DNA of 64,000 bases from Burkholderiaceae bacterium (GCA_030695205.1 JAUYTN010000038.1:1-64000); one strand, 5' to 3'. Positions 47,882-56,667 are shown, counted from the first letter of the stretch. Notes: a model not told the origin generated them from the sequence alone. Numbers and translations are program-made.

Positions 47882-48661
47882 ATGCTGCGCCGCACCCTCC
47901 TACTTTCTGCCGCTGCCCTGGCTCTGCCCACGCAGGCCCAGGTGCTCCACCTGAGTGACGCCATCAACAAGGCCGGCCGACAGCGCATGCTCAGCCAGCG
48001 CATGGGCAAGGCCTGGCTGGCCCTGTTGCAGGGTGTCGAAACCAGCGCCGCGCAGCGGGTGCTCAACACCTCCATGGCCTTGTTTGACCGCCAGCACGTT
48101 GAACTCAAGGCCTATGCACCCACTCCCGAGCTGCGCGCCACCTACCAGCAGCTGGAGGCGGTGTGGTCCGACTACAAAGCCGCGCTGGTGGGCAACGTCC
48201 CCAGCAAGGACAAGGCGGCCGCGCTGCTTGCGCTCGACGCCCAGGTGCTGGGCCTGGCGCATCAGGGCACGGGCCAGTACGAGGCGGTGCTGGCCAGGCC
48301 CGAGGGCAAACTCGTCAACGTGGCAGGCCGCCAGCGCATGCTCAGCCAGCGCATGGCCAAGTTCTACCTGGCCGCCACCCTGCAGGTGGACACCGACCGC
48401 AGCACCTCCGAAATGGCCAAGGCCAAGGCAGAGTTCGTCACGGCCATGGCCTTGCTGCGCGACGCCCCCGAGGCCACCGCCCGCATCAGAGACGAGCTGC
48501 AACTGGCCGACGCGCAATGGGTGTTTTTTGACGCTGCCTTGCAGCGCATGCAGTCCAGCAACCGGCTGGAGAAAGCCATGTCGGACGTGTTCGTCTCCAG
48601 CGAGAACCTGCTCAGCGTCATGGACCGCGTCACCGGCCTCTATGCCAGCGTGACCACCTGA
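47882..48661 (+). CDS. Secreted protein with two PilJ/NarX-type (type IV pili chemoreceptor N-terminal) sensor domains
   Basis: A 259-residue protein with a signal peptide (MLRRTLLLSAAALALPTQA) and no other hydrophobic segment, so it is predicted periplasmic. Two homologous four-helix units each begin with the same block, AGRQRMLSQRM, at about residues 31 and 148. In NarX/NarQ this block is the P-box that binds nitrate. The protein has no kinase, methyl-acceptor or DNA-binding part. It lies 10 bp after nirB and before nirD, so a role as a nitrate/nitrite-binding accessory is likely but unproven. Confidence 0.82.
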   Translation: MLRRTLLLSAAALALPTQAQVLHLSDAINKAGRQRMLSQRMGKAWLALLQGVETSAAQRVLNTSMALFDRQHVELKAYAPTPELRATYQQLEAVWSDYKAALVGNVPSKDKAAALLALDAQVLGLAHQGTGQYEAVLARPEGKLVNVAGRQRMLSQRMAKFYLAATLQVDTDRSTSEMAKAKAEFVTAMALLRDAPEATARIRDELQLADAQWVFFDAALQRMQSSNRLEKAMSDVFVSSENLLSVMDRVTGLYASVTT

Positions 48662-48689
48662 CTGTATTTCAAGCAAAAAGCGCCTCTAT

Positions 48690-48716
48690 CGCTTGTTATA
48701 TATAAATTTTTAGCTA
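48690..48716 (-). repeat. Dispersed repeat copy 4 (TAGC-N18-AAGCG core)
   Basis: On the minus strand TAGC, 18 AT-rich bases, AAGCG, then ATAGAGGCGCTTTTTGC, with recognisable sequence from about 48670 to 48722. It fills the 74-bp gap between the PilJ-domain gene and nirD, and ends just before the nirD start region. Confidence 0.6.
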
Positions 48717-48735
48717 TTATTTAATCGAGTACAAC

Positions 48736-49122
48736 ATGACCACCTGGATACCCGTTTGCCCGCTTGACGACATCCCCACCCTGGGCGCTCGGCGCGTGGC
48801 CCGCCCCGTGGGGCTGGATGTGGCCGTGTTCAAAAACAGCTCGGGCGAGGTGTTTGCCCTGCTCGACCGCTGCCCCCACAAAGGCGGCCCCCTGAGCCAG
48901 GGCATTGTGTTCGGCAACAGCGTGGCCTGCCCGCTGCACAACTGGACCATTGGTCTGTGCAACGGCCAGGCAGCCGCCCCCGACGAAGGCAGCACACCCG
49001 CCTTTGCCGTGAAGGTGGACGCTGGCCAGGTGTGGCTGGACGCTGACCAACTCGCCACCCTAGGCACCGACCTGACCCGCCCCATCGCCGGACCCAAACC
49101 CTGCCGCTCGGGCTGCGCCTGA
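48736..49122 (+). CDS. nirD: Nitrite reductase small subunit, Rieske-type
   Basis: Partner of NirB, 128 residues. The Rieske [2Fe-2S] ligands are intact: Cys46/His48 in CPHKGG and Cys65/His68 in CPLHNW. From memory, enterobacterial NirD has lost these ligands, so this version probably binds a cluster. The C-terminus ends in a Cys-containing tail (CRSGCA). It is separated from nirB by the PilJ-domain gene and a dispersed repeat, an unusual split of the pair. Confidence 0.94.
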   Translation: MTTWIPVCPLDDIPTLGARRVARPVGLDVAVFKNSSGEVFALLDRCPHKGGPLSQGIVFGNSVACPLHNWTIGLCNGQAAAPDEGSTPAFAVKVDAGQVWLDADQLATLGTDLTRPIAGPKPCRSGCA

Positions 49123-49171
49123 ACCCCACCTTCGCCCCAACCGCCCCCACCGCTTCCGGAGCCCACCCGCC

Positions 49172-52093
49172 ATGCCCGTACAAACCACCCGCTCCACCTG
49201 CCCCTACTGCGGTGTGGGCTGTGGCGTGCTCATTGAATCCGATGGCCACCAGGTGCTGGGCGTCCAAGGCGACCCCGACCACCCCGCCAACCTCGGCCGC
49301 CTGTGCACCAAAGGGGCCACACTGGCGCAAACGGCCAGCACCCCCATTGCGCGGCAGACCCGCCTGCTGCAGCCCCTGCAGCGGCTGCAGCGCGGTGGCC
49401 CCACCACACCACTGGGCTGGGACGCCGCCCTGGACCTGGCCAGTCAGCGCCTGGCAGGCACCGTGCGCGACCACGGCCCAGGCGCGTTGGGCATCTATGT
49501 CAGCGGCCAGTTGCTGACCGAGGACTACTACGTCTTCAACAAACTGGCCAAAGGCCTGCTGGGCACGAACAACATCGACACCAACTCCCGCCTGTGCATG
49601 AGCAGTGCGGTCGCGGGCTACAAACTCACCCTGGGAGCCGATGCACCACCCGGCTGCTACGCCGACGTGGACCATGCGCAAACCGTCTTCATTGCCGGCA
49701 GCAACGCCGCGTGGGCCCACCCCATCCTATTTCGCCGCCTGGAAGATGCCAAAGCAGCCCGGCCCGACCTGAAGATCATCGTGGCCGACCCGCGCCGCAC
49801 CGACACCGCCGCCAGCGCCGACCTGCACCTGCCGCTGCAGCCCGGCACCGACGTGGCCCTGTTCCACGGGCTGCTGCACATCATGTTGTGGGAAGGCTGG
49901 ACGGACAGTGCCTACATCGCCGCCCACACCCAGGGCTTTGAAGCACTCAAAACCCTGGTGCGCGACCACACCCCCGACCATGTGGCCAGGGTGTGTGGCC
50001 TGCCCAAGGCAGACCTCCTCACCGCCGCCCGCTGGATGGCGGGTGTGTCCTGGGATGGTGTGCCAAGCGACACCAACGCCGCCAACGCCTTCACCGGGCG
50101 AGACGGCCGCAGCCGCCGCCCCACCCTCAGCCTGTACTGCCAGGGTCTGAACCAGAGCAGCAGCGGCACCGCCAAAAACGCCGCCCTCATCAACCTGCAC
50201 CTGGCCACCGGCCAGATAGGCCACCCCGGCGCTGCACCGTTCAGCCTGACCGGCCAGCCCAACGCCATGGGCGGGCGCGAGGTGGGCGGCCTGGCCAACC
50301 TGCTCAGCGCCCACCGAGACATGGCCAACCCCGCCCACCGTGCCGAAGTGGCCGCGCTGTGGGGAGTACCCAGCGTGCCCGACCAGCCGGGCAAAACTGC
50401 CATCGAGATGTTCCAGGCCGCTGCCGATGGCGAGATCAAGGCACTGTGGATCGTGTGCACCAACCCGGCGCAAAGCATGCCCGACCAGGCCACCGTGCGC
50501 CGTGCCCTGGCGCGTGCCGAGTTCGTCATCGTGCAAGAGGCCTACGCCACCACTGCCACAGCCGACTGGGCAGACCTGCTCCTGCCCGCCACCACCTGGG
50601 CCGAAAAAGACGGCACCGTCACCAACAGTGAGCGCTGCATCAGCCGGGTACGGACCGCCGTGCGCCCACCCCTGGCTAGCGCCAGCGGCTCAGACTGCCC
50701 CATCAGCGGCGACGGTCCCCGGCACGACTGGGCCATTGGCACACAGCTTGCAAAGCGCTTACAAGCCTCCCTGCAACCCCACTGGCCCGACCTGTTTCCC
50801 TACAGCACGCCCGAATCCATCTGGAACGAGCACCGAGAAAGCACACGCGGCCGCGACCTGGACATCACCGGACTGAGCTACCCCATGCTGGACACCCAAG
50901 GCCCCCAACCATGGCCACTGCCCCAAGGGCAAGTGGGCGGGCAGGTTCGCCTGTACGAAGACGGCACCTTCCCCACCGCCGATGGCCGCGCCAGCTTTGC
51001 TGCCGTGCCACACCGCCCGGTGGCCGAAGAGCGCGAGTCCGCCTTTCCGTTCTCACTCACCACAGGCCGCCTGCGCGACCAGTGGCACGGCATGAGCCGC
51101 ACCGGCACCCTGGGCCGCCTGTTTGGCCATGTACCCGAGCCCAGCATCCAGATGCACCCGCAAGACATGGCCCGCCGAGGGCTGGCCGAGGGTGAGCTGG
51201 TACGCGTCACCAGCCGCCGCGGCAGCGTGATCGTGCCTGCCGAAGCCTGCGACCAGCTCGGCCTGGGCCAGGTCTTCATGGCCATGCACTGGGGCAGCGA
51301 GTACCTCAGCGGCCAGAGCCTGAGCGGCGAGGTACTGGCGGGCGTCAACGCGCTGACCACCTCGGCACACTGCCCCACCTCCAAGCAGCCCGAGTTCAAG
51401 CATGCAGCGGTGCGCATCGACAAGGCGGCCCTGCCCTGGACCCTGCTGGGCCTGGCCTGGCTGCCCGCCGATGTGGCCCACACCACCCAGCTGGCCCTGC
51501 GCGCCTTCATGCCTCAGTTTGCCTTTGCCACCTGCGTGCCCTTTGGCCGCGAGCGCTCGGGCGTGCTGTTTCGGGCCGCCGCCATCCAAGCCCCCGACGC
51601 CCACCTGCTCGACGACATGGAGCGCCTGCTGGGCCTGCACACCCCCAACACCTTGCGCTACAGCGACCCCAAGCACGGGCAGCGGCGCGCCGTTCGCCTG
51701 TACCGCCCTGGCGGCCACGACACCCCCGCCGAGGCGGCGGTGCTGGAGGCCTTCTTTCTGGCGGGCGACACCCGCTCACAAGCCTGGATCAAAACCCTGC
51801 TCCAGGAAGAATTGCCCGCCGAGGCCTATGGCCGCCAGTTGCTGCTGCCAAGTGCCCAACCTCCCGATGCGCTGGCCTCGGCCGCGCTGCAGGCCGGCCC
51901 ACAAGTCTGCACCTGCCTCAACGTCAGCCAGCCCACCATTGCGGCCCACCTGTCCACCACAGCGGGCAGCGCAGCCGAGCGGCTGGCGTCGCTGCAAGCC
52001 AGCCTGAAGTGCGGCACCCAATGCGGCTCGTGCCTGCCCGAGCTCAAGCGGCTGGTGGCCTCGGTAGCCCAGAAGCTGCCGGCCCGTGTGTGA
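49172..52093 (+). CDS. nasA: Assimilatory nitrate reductase catalytic subunit with C-terminal [2Fe-2S] domain
   Basis: Molybdopterin enzyme reducing nitrate to nitrite in the cytoplasm, 973 residues. The N-terminal [4Fe-4S] ligands are Cys10, Cys13, Cys17 and Cys45. The large molybdopterin and C-terminal dinucleotide-binding domains follow. The last about 60 residues (CTCLNVSQPTI...CGTQCGSC) form a BFD-like [2Fe-2S] domain, which probably takes electrons directly, as in other NasA enzymes. No signal peptide or Tat motif is seen, consistent with assimilation. It lies 49 bp behind nirD. Confidence 0.95.
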   Translation: MPVQTTRSTCPYCGVGCGVLIESDGHQVLGVQGDPDHPANLGRLCTKGATLAQTASTPIARQTRLLQPLQRLQRGGPTTPLGWDAALDLASQRLAGTVRDHGPGALGIYVSGQLLTEDYYVFNKLAKGLLGTNNIDTNSRLCMSSAVAGYKLTLGADAPPGCYADVDHAQTVFIAGSNAAWAHPILFRRLEDAKAARPDLKIIVADPRRTDTAASADLHLPLQPGTDVALFHGLLHIMLWEGWTDSAYIAAHTQGFEALKTLVRDHTPDHVARVCGLPKADLLTAARWMAGVSWDGVPSDTNAANAFTGRDGRSRRPTLSLYCQGLNQSSSGTAKNAALINLHLATGQIGHPGAAPFSLTGQPNAMGGREVGGLANLLSAHRDMANPAHRAEVAALWGVPSVPDQPGKTAIEMFQAAADGEIKALWIVCTNPAQSMPDQATVRRALARAEFVIVQEAYATTATADWADLLLPATTWAEKDGTVTNSERCISRVRTAVRPPLASASGSDCPISGDGPRHDWAIGTQLAKRLQASLQPHWPDLFPYSTPESIWNEHRESTRGRDLDITGLSYPMLDTQGPQPWPLPQGQVGGQVRLYEDGTFPTADGRASFAAVPHRPVAEERESAFPFSLTTGRLRDQWHGMSRTGTLGRLFGHVPEPSIQMHPQDMARRGLAEGELVRVTSRRGSVIVPAEACDQLGLGQVFMAMHWGSEYLSGQSLSGEVLAGVNALTTSAHCPTSKQPEFKHAAVRIDKAALPWTLLGLAWLPADVAHTTQLALRAFMPQFAFATCVPFGRERSGVLFRAAAIQAPDAHLLDDMERLLGLHTPNTLRYSDPKHGQRRAVRLYRPGGHDTPAEAAVLEAFFLAGDTRSQAWIKTLLQEELPAEAYGRQLLLPSAQPPDALASAALQAGPQVCTCLNVSQPTIAAHLSTTAGSAAERLASLQASLKCGTQCGSCLPELKRLVASVAQKLPARV

Positions 52094-52138
52094 GCTTATG
52101 ACCCAAAGTTGTTTGCAACAGCACACAATCGCCACCCC

Positions 52139-53074
52139 ATGAGCATCAGCCACTACATCAAAGACATCGGTCGGGGCAAGGACGGCGCCCGATCGCTCAA
52201 CCGCGAACAGGCCACTGACCTGATGGGCCAGGTGCTGGACGCCCGCATCACCGACCTGGAACTGGGTGCGTTCTGCCTGGCCATGCGCATCAAGGGAGAA
52301 ACCGCCGACGAAATGGCCGGCTTTCTGGATGCCACACACGCCCGGCTGCAGCCCCTGGCCCACCCTCGCTGCCCCACGGTGGTGCTGCCCAGCTACAACG
52401 GGGCACGCCGCCTGCCCGTGCTCACCCCCCTTCTGGCCCTGCTGCTGGCCCGAGAGGGCGTGGCGGTGCTGGTGCATGGCCACGCCACCGAAGACAGCCG
52501 CGTTTCATCACAACAAGTGCTCTCTGCGCTTGCTGATCAAGAACAGTTAGCTATCGATTGGTCTAGCCAACTTGCCCCCGGCCAGGTGTCGTTCCAACCG
52601 ACGGAAGGCCTGTTACCGGGACTGGCCCGCCTGCTGGATGTGCGCCGTGTGGTCGGGCTGCGCAACCCCGGCCACAGCCTGGTCAAGCTGATGCAACCCG
52701 TGGCCGGGCCTGCGGTGGTGGTGAGCAGCTACACCCACCCCGAGTACCTGACGTCCATGGCCGCCACCCTGACGCTGACCCGCACCTGCGCCCTGCTGCT
52801 GCGCGGCACCGAAGGCGAACCCGTGGCCGACGCCCGCCGCACCCCCGCCATGGACGGTCTGGTCAACGGCACCATCACCCGGCTGCAGGCCGCGCAGGAC
52901 GGGCCACTGGCGCACCTGCCCCAGCTGCCCGCGCCCGATGCCAGCGCCACTGCCGCCTGGACCGCCAGCGTGCTGGCTGGTGCCACCCCAGTGCCCACCC
53001 CCATTGCCCAGCAGGTGCAGCACCTGCTGGCGCTGGCCCGCCTCTGTGGCAACACCGCTGCCGCGCACCACTGA
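52139..53074 (+). CDS. ybiB: YbiB family protein (TrpD2-like, glycosyltransferase-fold nucleic-acid-binding protein)
   Basis: A 311-residue protein with the anthranilate phosphoribosyltransferase fold but the YbiB-type sequence (HYIKDIGRGKDGARSLNREQA, MRIKGETADEMAGFLDA). E. coli YbiB was reported to bind nucleic acids rather than phosphoribosylate anthranilate. Residues around VSSQQVLSALADQEQLAIDW are encoded by a dispersed repeat copy, and this segment probably differs from homologues. It lies between nasA and the sirohaem methyltransferase gene and is presumably co-transcribed with them. Confidence 0.85.
   Translation: MSISHYIKDIGRGKDGARSLNREQATDLMGQVLDARITDLELGAFCLAMRIKGETADEMAGFLDATHARLQPLAHPRCPTVVLPSYNGARRLPVLTPLLALLLAREGVAVLVHGHATEDSRVSSQQVLSALADQEQLAIDWSSQLAPGQVSFQPTEGLLPGLARLLDVRRVVGLRNPGHSLVKLMQPVAGPAVVVSSYTHPEYLTSMAATLTLTRTCALLLRGTEGEPVADARRTPAMDGLVNGTITRLQAAQDGPLAHLPQLPAPDASATAAWTASVLAGATPVPTPIAQQVQHLLALARLCGNTAAAHH
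52527..52553 (-). repeat. Dispersed repeat copy 5 (TAGC-N18-AAGCG core), inside ybiB
   Basis: Minus strand: TAGC, 18 bases, AAGCG, then CAGAGAGCACTT. Recognisable sequence is about 52512-52560. It is in frame in the middle of ybiB, with no stop codon or frameshift. Confidence 0.55.
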
Positions 53075-53132
53075 TTCCACCCCCGCTCCCCCTGTCACCG
53101 CCAACGTCGCCACCCCCAACATCACCACCGCC

Positions 53133-53969
53133 ATGCACCCGAACTCCCCCCCACTTTCCACCACCTGCACCCCTGGCTGCGCCGCTGAGCCCACCCCAGG
53201 AAGCTGCACCCTGGTGGGTGCTGGCCCTGGCGACCCCGAGCTGCTGACGCTCAAGGCCGTGCGGGCCATCCAACAAGCCACCCTGCTGCTGGTGGACGAC
53301 CTGGTGGGTGACGGCGTGGTGGCCCTGGCAAGCCCCGGCACCCGCGTGGTGCATGTGGGCAAGCGGGGGGGCTGCAAATCTACCCCGCAAGCCTTCATCC
53401 AACGGCTCATGGTGCAGGCGGTGCAGGCGGGCGAGCGGGTCGTACGCCTCAAGGGGGGCGATCCGTTCGTGTTCGGGCGCGGGGGCGAAGAGGTGGAGCA
53501 CCTGCAGGCGCAGGGCGTATCGGTCACAGTGGTCAACGGCATCACGGCGGGGCTGGCAGCGGTGACGTCACTGGGCGTGCCGCTCACCCACCGCGAGCAC
53601 GCACACGGGGTGGTGTTCGTCACCGGCCACGCCAAGCCGGGTAGCCAAGGCACCGACTGGCGCGCCCTGGCCGCCACCTGCCACCAGGCGCGGCTGACGC
53701 TGGTCATTTACATGGGGGTCGGCGGTGCGGCCCACATCCAGGCCGAGCTGCTGACCGGCCTGCCGGCCCACACCCCCGTGGCCATCGTCCAGCATGCCAG
53801 CCTCCCTCAGCAGCGGCATGCGGTGTGCGAGCTGCAACACCTGCATGCCACCTTGCAAACCGAGCAACTGGGCAGCCCCAGCGTGATGGTGGTGGGCGAC
53901 GTGATGGGCGGCCTGCTGGCCCTGCAGCAGCACAGCTCCCCGGCCGAGGTGGTGCGCCGCACCGGCTGA
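53133..53969 (+). CDS. cobA: Uroporphyrinogen-III C-methyltransferase (SUMT)
   Basis: Transfers two methyl groups to uroporphyrinogen III to give precorrin-2, the first committed step to sirohaem. 278 residues with the signatures VGAGPGDPELLTLKA and LKGGDPFVFGRGGEE. The dehydrogenase/ferrochelatase half of CysG is absent, so a separate enzyme must finish sirohaem. It closes the nitrate operon and supplies the cofactor of NirB. The ATG at 53133 is favoured; the N-terminal about 25 residues are Pro/Thr-rich and variable. Confidence 0.93.
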   Translation: MHPNSPPLSTTCTPGCAAEPTPGSCTLVGAGPGDPELLTLKAVRAIQQATLLLVDDLVGDGVVALASPGTRVVHVGKRGGCKSTPQAFIQRLMVQAVQAGERVVRLKGGDPFVFGRGGEEVEHLQAQGVSVTVVNGITAGLAAVTSLGVPLTHREHAHGVVFVTGHAKPGSQGTDWRALAATCHQARLTLVIYMGVGGAAHIQAELLTGLPAHTPVAIVQHASLPQQRHAVCELQHLHATLQTEQLGSPSVMVVGDVMGGLLALQQHSSPAEVVRRTG

Positions 53970-54089
53970 TCGCCGCCAACGACCCGCCCACGGCCTGCCC
54001 AGCGGCAGGTCCATGAGCCGCCCGTACGCGCCAAGCCACGGCAAGGGCACCCCGCAGCTGGCACAGCGCCCGCACGTACACTGCCGCGC

Positions 54090-55415
54090 ATGTCTGAATT
54101 CGATGCTGTCATATTGGGCGCAGGTGCAGCCGGCCTGTTCTGCGCGGGAGCTGCTGCCAAGCGCGGCTTGCGTGTGCTGCTGATTGACCACAGCCCGCGT
54201 GTGGCCGAAAAAATCCGAATCTCGGGCGGTGGGCGCGCCAACTTCACCAACCGCGACCTGGATGTGCGCGCCCCGCAGCGCCACTTTCTGGGCAACAACC
54301 CGCAGTTCTGCCGCTCGGCGCTGGCGCGCTACACACCACAGGACTTTGTGGCCCTGGTGCAGCGCCACGGCATTGCCTTCCATGAAAAGCACAAGGGCCA
54401 GCTGTTTTGTGACCACTCGGCCGAAGACATCATCCGCATGCTGCTGGCCGAATGCGGCGACCAGGTGACGCGCTGGCAGCCTTGCGAGGTGAAACACACG
54501 GTGTTTTTGGGCTCTGACGCTTGTTCTGGTTCACGTTCATGCTACGAATTGACCACATCGCAAGGCACAGTCCGCGCTCGCTCGCTGGTGGTGGCCACGG
54601 GTGGCTTGTCCATTCCCAAAATCGGGGCCACCGACCTGGGTTATCGGCTGGCGCGGCAATTTGGCCTGCCCTTGGTTGCCACACGCCCCGCATTGGTGCC
54701 GCTGACGTTTGACGAAGCCCAATGGCAACCGCTGGCCTCGCTGGCCGGTGTGGCCCTGCCGGTGCGCTTGGCCACTGGCGAAAAGAAGCAGCGGGTGGAG
54801 TTTCTGGAGGACCTGCTGTTTACCCACCGGGGCCTGTCCGGGCCTGGGGTATTGCAAATTTCCAGCTTCTGGCAACCTGGCCAAGCGCTGACCATCGACC
54901 TCGCGCCCGACGTGCACCTGCACGACGAGCTGCTGCAGGCCAAGCGCACCTCCAAAAAACGAACCGCCAACGAACTGGCCCGCTGGTTGCCCGCACGCCT
55001 GGCCGACGCGGCCTGCGCGGGCTTGCTGAGCAGTGCCAACCCATCTGGTGCCCAGGCCGCCGCCCTGGCCAGCGCCTGCGAACGCGCCATTTGCGACGTG
55101 CCCGACAAAGCCTTGCTGCAACTGGCCGACGCGGTGCACCACTGGCAGGTGGTGCCCAACGGCACCGAGGGCTACCGCAAGGCAGAAGTGACTGCTGGCG
55201 GGGTGGACACCCAGGCCCTGTCGCAGCAAACCATGGAAGCCAAAGCCCAGCCCGGCCTGTACTTCATTGGCGAGGTGGTGGACATCACCGGCTGGCTGGG
55301 CGGCTACAACTTCCAGTGGGCATGGTCGAGCGCGCAGGCGTGTGCTGAAGCACTGGCTGGGCCTGGAATTGAAGCCGCAGCCATCCGCACCCCTTCCTCG
55401 TCGTCACCCACCTGA
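54090..55415 (+). CDS. HI0933-family FAD-dependent oxidoreductase (YhiN-like)
   Basis: A 441-residue flavoprotein. It starts with a dinucleotide-binding motif (GAGAAGLFCAGAAAKRG), has the family block ISGGGRANFTNRD and ends with the C-terminal FAD motif (GLYFIGEVVDITGWLGGYNFQWAWSSA). The function of the family is unknown. The stretch VFLGSDACSGSRSCYEL (about residues 139-155) is encoded by a dispersed repeat copy. 120 bp separate it from cobA, so it is probably a separate unit. Confidence 0.9.
   Translation: MSEFDAVILGAGAAGLFCAGAAAKRGLRVLLIDHSPRVAEKIRISGGGRANFTNRDLDVRAPQRHFLGNNPQFCRSALARYTPQDFVALVQRHGIAFHEKHKGQLFCDHSAEDIIRMLLAECGDQVTRWQPCEVKHTVFLGSDACSGSRSCYELTTSQGTVRARSLVVATGGLSIPKIGATDLGYRLARQFGLPLVATRPALVPLTFDEAQWQPLASLAGVALPVRLATGEKKQRVEFLEDLLFTHRGLSGPGVLQISSFWQPGQALTIDLAPDVHLHDELLQAKRTSKKRTANELARWLPARLADAACAGLLSSANPSGAQAAALASACERAICDVPDKALLQLADAVHHWQVVPNGTEGYRKAEVTAGGVDTQALSQQTMEAKAQPGLYFIGEVVDITGWLGGYNFQWAWSSAQACAEALAGPGIEAAAIRTPSSSSPT
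54518..54544 (-). repeat. Dispersed repeat copy 6 (TAGC-N18-AAGCG core), inside the HI0933 gene
   Basis: Minus strand: TAGC, 18 bases, AAGCG, then TCAGAGCCCAAAAAC. Recognisable sequence is about 54502-54550. It is in frame and encodes a Ser/Cys-rich loop. Confidence 0.55.
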
Positions 55416-55422
55416 ATCTGTC

Positions 55423-56541
55423 ATGACCGCCCTGCCCCCCATCAATTTACCCAGCGGTGCCGCACCTACCCAACCCACTCACTGGTTGGGCCGCCAGTTC
55501 GGCCTGCCCTTGCCCATCCTGCAAGCCCCGATGGCCGGCGCGCAGGACCATGTGCTGGCGTTGGCCGTGGCACGGGCGGGCGGGCTGGGGGCCATCCCAG
55601 CGGCCATGCTGTCGCCCGCCGCACTGCGTACCGAGCTGGCTGCCTTTCGGGCTGGCAGCACCGCACCACTGAACGTGAATTTTTTCTGCCACACGCCACC
55701 TGCGCCCGACACCGCCGCCCAGGCGCGGTGGATGGGGGCCCTGCAACCGCACTTCCAGGCGTGGGCAGTGGAGCCGGCTGCCATCGACAACGGCCCAGGC
55801 CGCCTGCCCTTTGCCGACGACGCGGCCGACCTGCTGGCCGAGTTCAAACCCGAGGTGGTGAGCTTTCACTTCGGCTTGCCCGCGCCGCGTCTGCTGGACA
55901 AGGTGCGTACCTGGGGAGCCAAGGTGATTGCCAGCGCCACCACCGTGGACGAAGCGCGGTGGCTACAAGACCACGGGGCCGACGCCATCATCGCCCAGGG
56001 CTTGGAAGCCGGGGGGCATCGCGGGCACTTTCTGGACCACGACCTGACGCGCCAGGCAGGCCTGTTTGCGCTGCTGCCGCTGGTGGCGCGCACTGTCAGC
56101 GTGCCGGTCATTGCAGCGGGTGGCGTGTCCACACCCCAGGCCGTGGCCGCGGCCCGCGCGTTGGGTGCGCATGCCGTGCAAGTGGGCACCGCCTACCTGC
56201 TCAGCCCGGAGGCCACCACGCGGGAGGTGCACCGCCAGGCGCTGCAAGGCCCCCACAGCCATCAAACCGCGCTGACCCGCCTGCTGACCGGCCGCCCCGC
56301 CCGGGGCATCTGGAACCAACTCATGCACGACCTCGGCCCCCTGGCCGACGTGGCACCGGCTTTTCCGCTGGCCACGGCTGCCCTGGCTCCGCTGCGTGCA
56401 GCCGCCGAACAGCAGGGCCAAAGCGATTTCTCGCCCCTGTGGGCCGGCCAGAGTGCGCCGCACTGCCAGGCCCTGCCCGCCGCAGACATCACCCGGCAAC
56501 TGGCCAGCGGCTGGGCATTGACCTGCCCCTGTGGCAGTTAG
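55423..56541 (+). CDS. Nitronate monooxygenase family protein (2-nitropropane dioxygenase-like)
   Basis: A 372-residue FMN-dependent TIM-barrel protein. The motifs PILQAPMAGA (N-terminal), FHFGLP, AQGLEAGGHRGHF (flavin phosphate binding) and PVIAAGGVSTPQAV are present. The family oxidises alkyl nitronates and some members are enoyl reductase-like, so the substrate is not certain. It starts 7 bp after the stop of the HI0933 gene, suggesting a two-gene unit. Confidence 0.88.
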   Translation: MTALPPINLPSGAAPTQPTHWLGRQFGLPLPILQAPMAGAQDHVLALAVARAGGLGAIPAAMLSPAALRTELAAFRAGSTAPLNVNFFCHTPPAPDTAAQARWMGALQPHFQAWAVEPAAIDNGPGRLPFADDAADLLAEFKPEVVSFHFGLPAPRLLDKVRTWGAKVIASATTVDEARWLQDHGADAIIAQGLEAGGHRGHFLDHDLTRQAGLFALLPLVARTVSVPVIAAGGVSTPQAVAAARALGAHAVQVGTAYLLSPEATTREVHRQALQGPHSHQTALTRLLTGRPARGIWNQLMHDLGPLADVAPAFPLATAALAPLRAAAEQQGQSDFSPLWAGQSAPHCQALPAADITRQLASGWALTCPCGS

Positions 56542-56567
56542 CGCGGTACAGCTCGCGGCGAGAAAGC

Positions 56568-56573
56568 TATAAT
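56568..56573 (+). promoter_or_regulatory. Candidate -10 box for rpsU
   Basis: A perfect TATAAT, 27 bp after the nitronate monooxygenase stop and 131 bp before the rpsU start. The -35 region is not clear. Confidence 0.4.
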
Positions 56574-56593
56574 CCATGGCTTTGCTGGCAAAA

Positions 56594-56667
56594 CCCCGTC
56601 GGCCTGATCAACTGATAGACGGGGACAATTGCTGACCCTTGGGTGTGAGGCCCGATCTTCCCCACAC
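56594..56667 (+). promoter_or_regulatory. rpsU mRNA leader with two hairpins
   Basis: CCCCGTC (56594-56600) pairs perfectly with GACGGGG (56618-56624). Further on, GTGTG(A)GG (56643-56650) pairs with CCCACAC-type sequence (56661-56667) with one bulged A. No T-run follows either stem. They lie in the roughly 120-base leader of rpsU, which also lacks a Shine-Dalgarno sequence. Translational control is possible. Confidence 0.4.
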
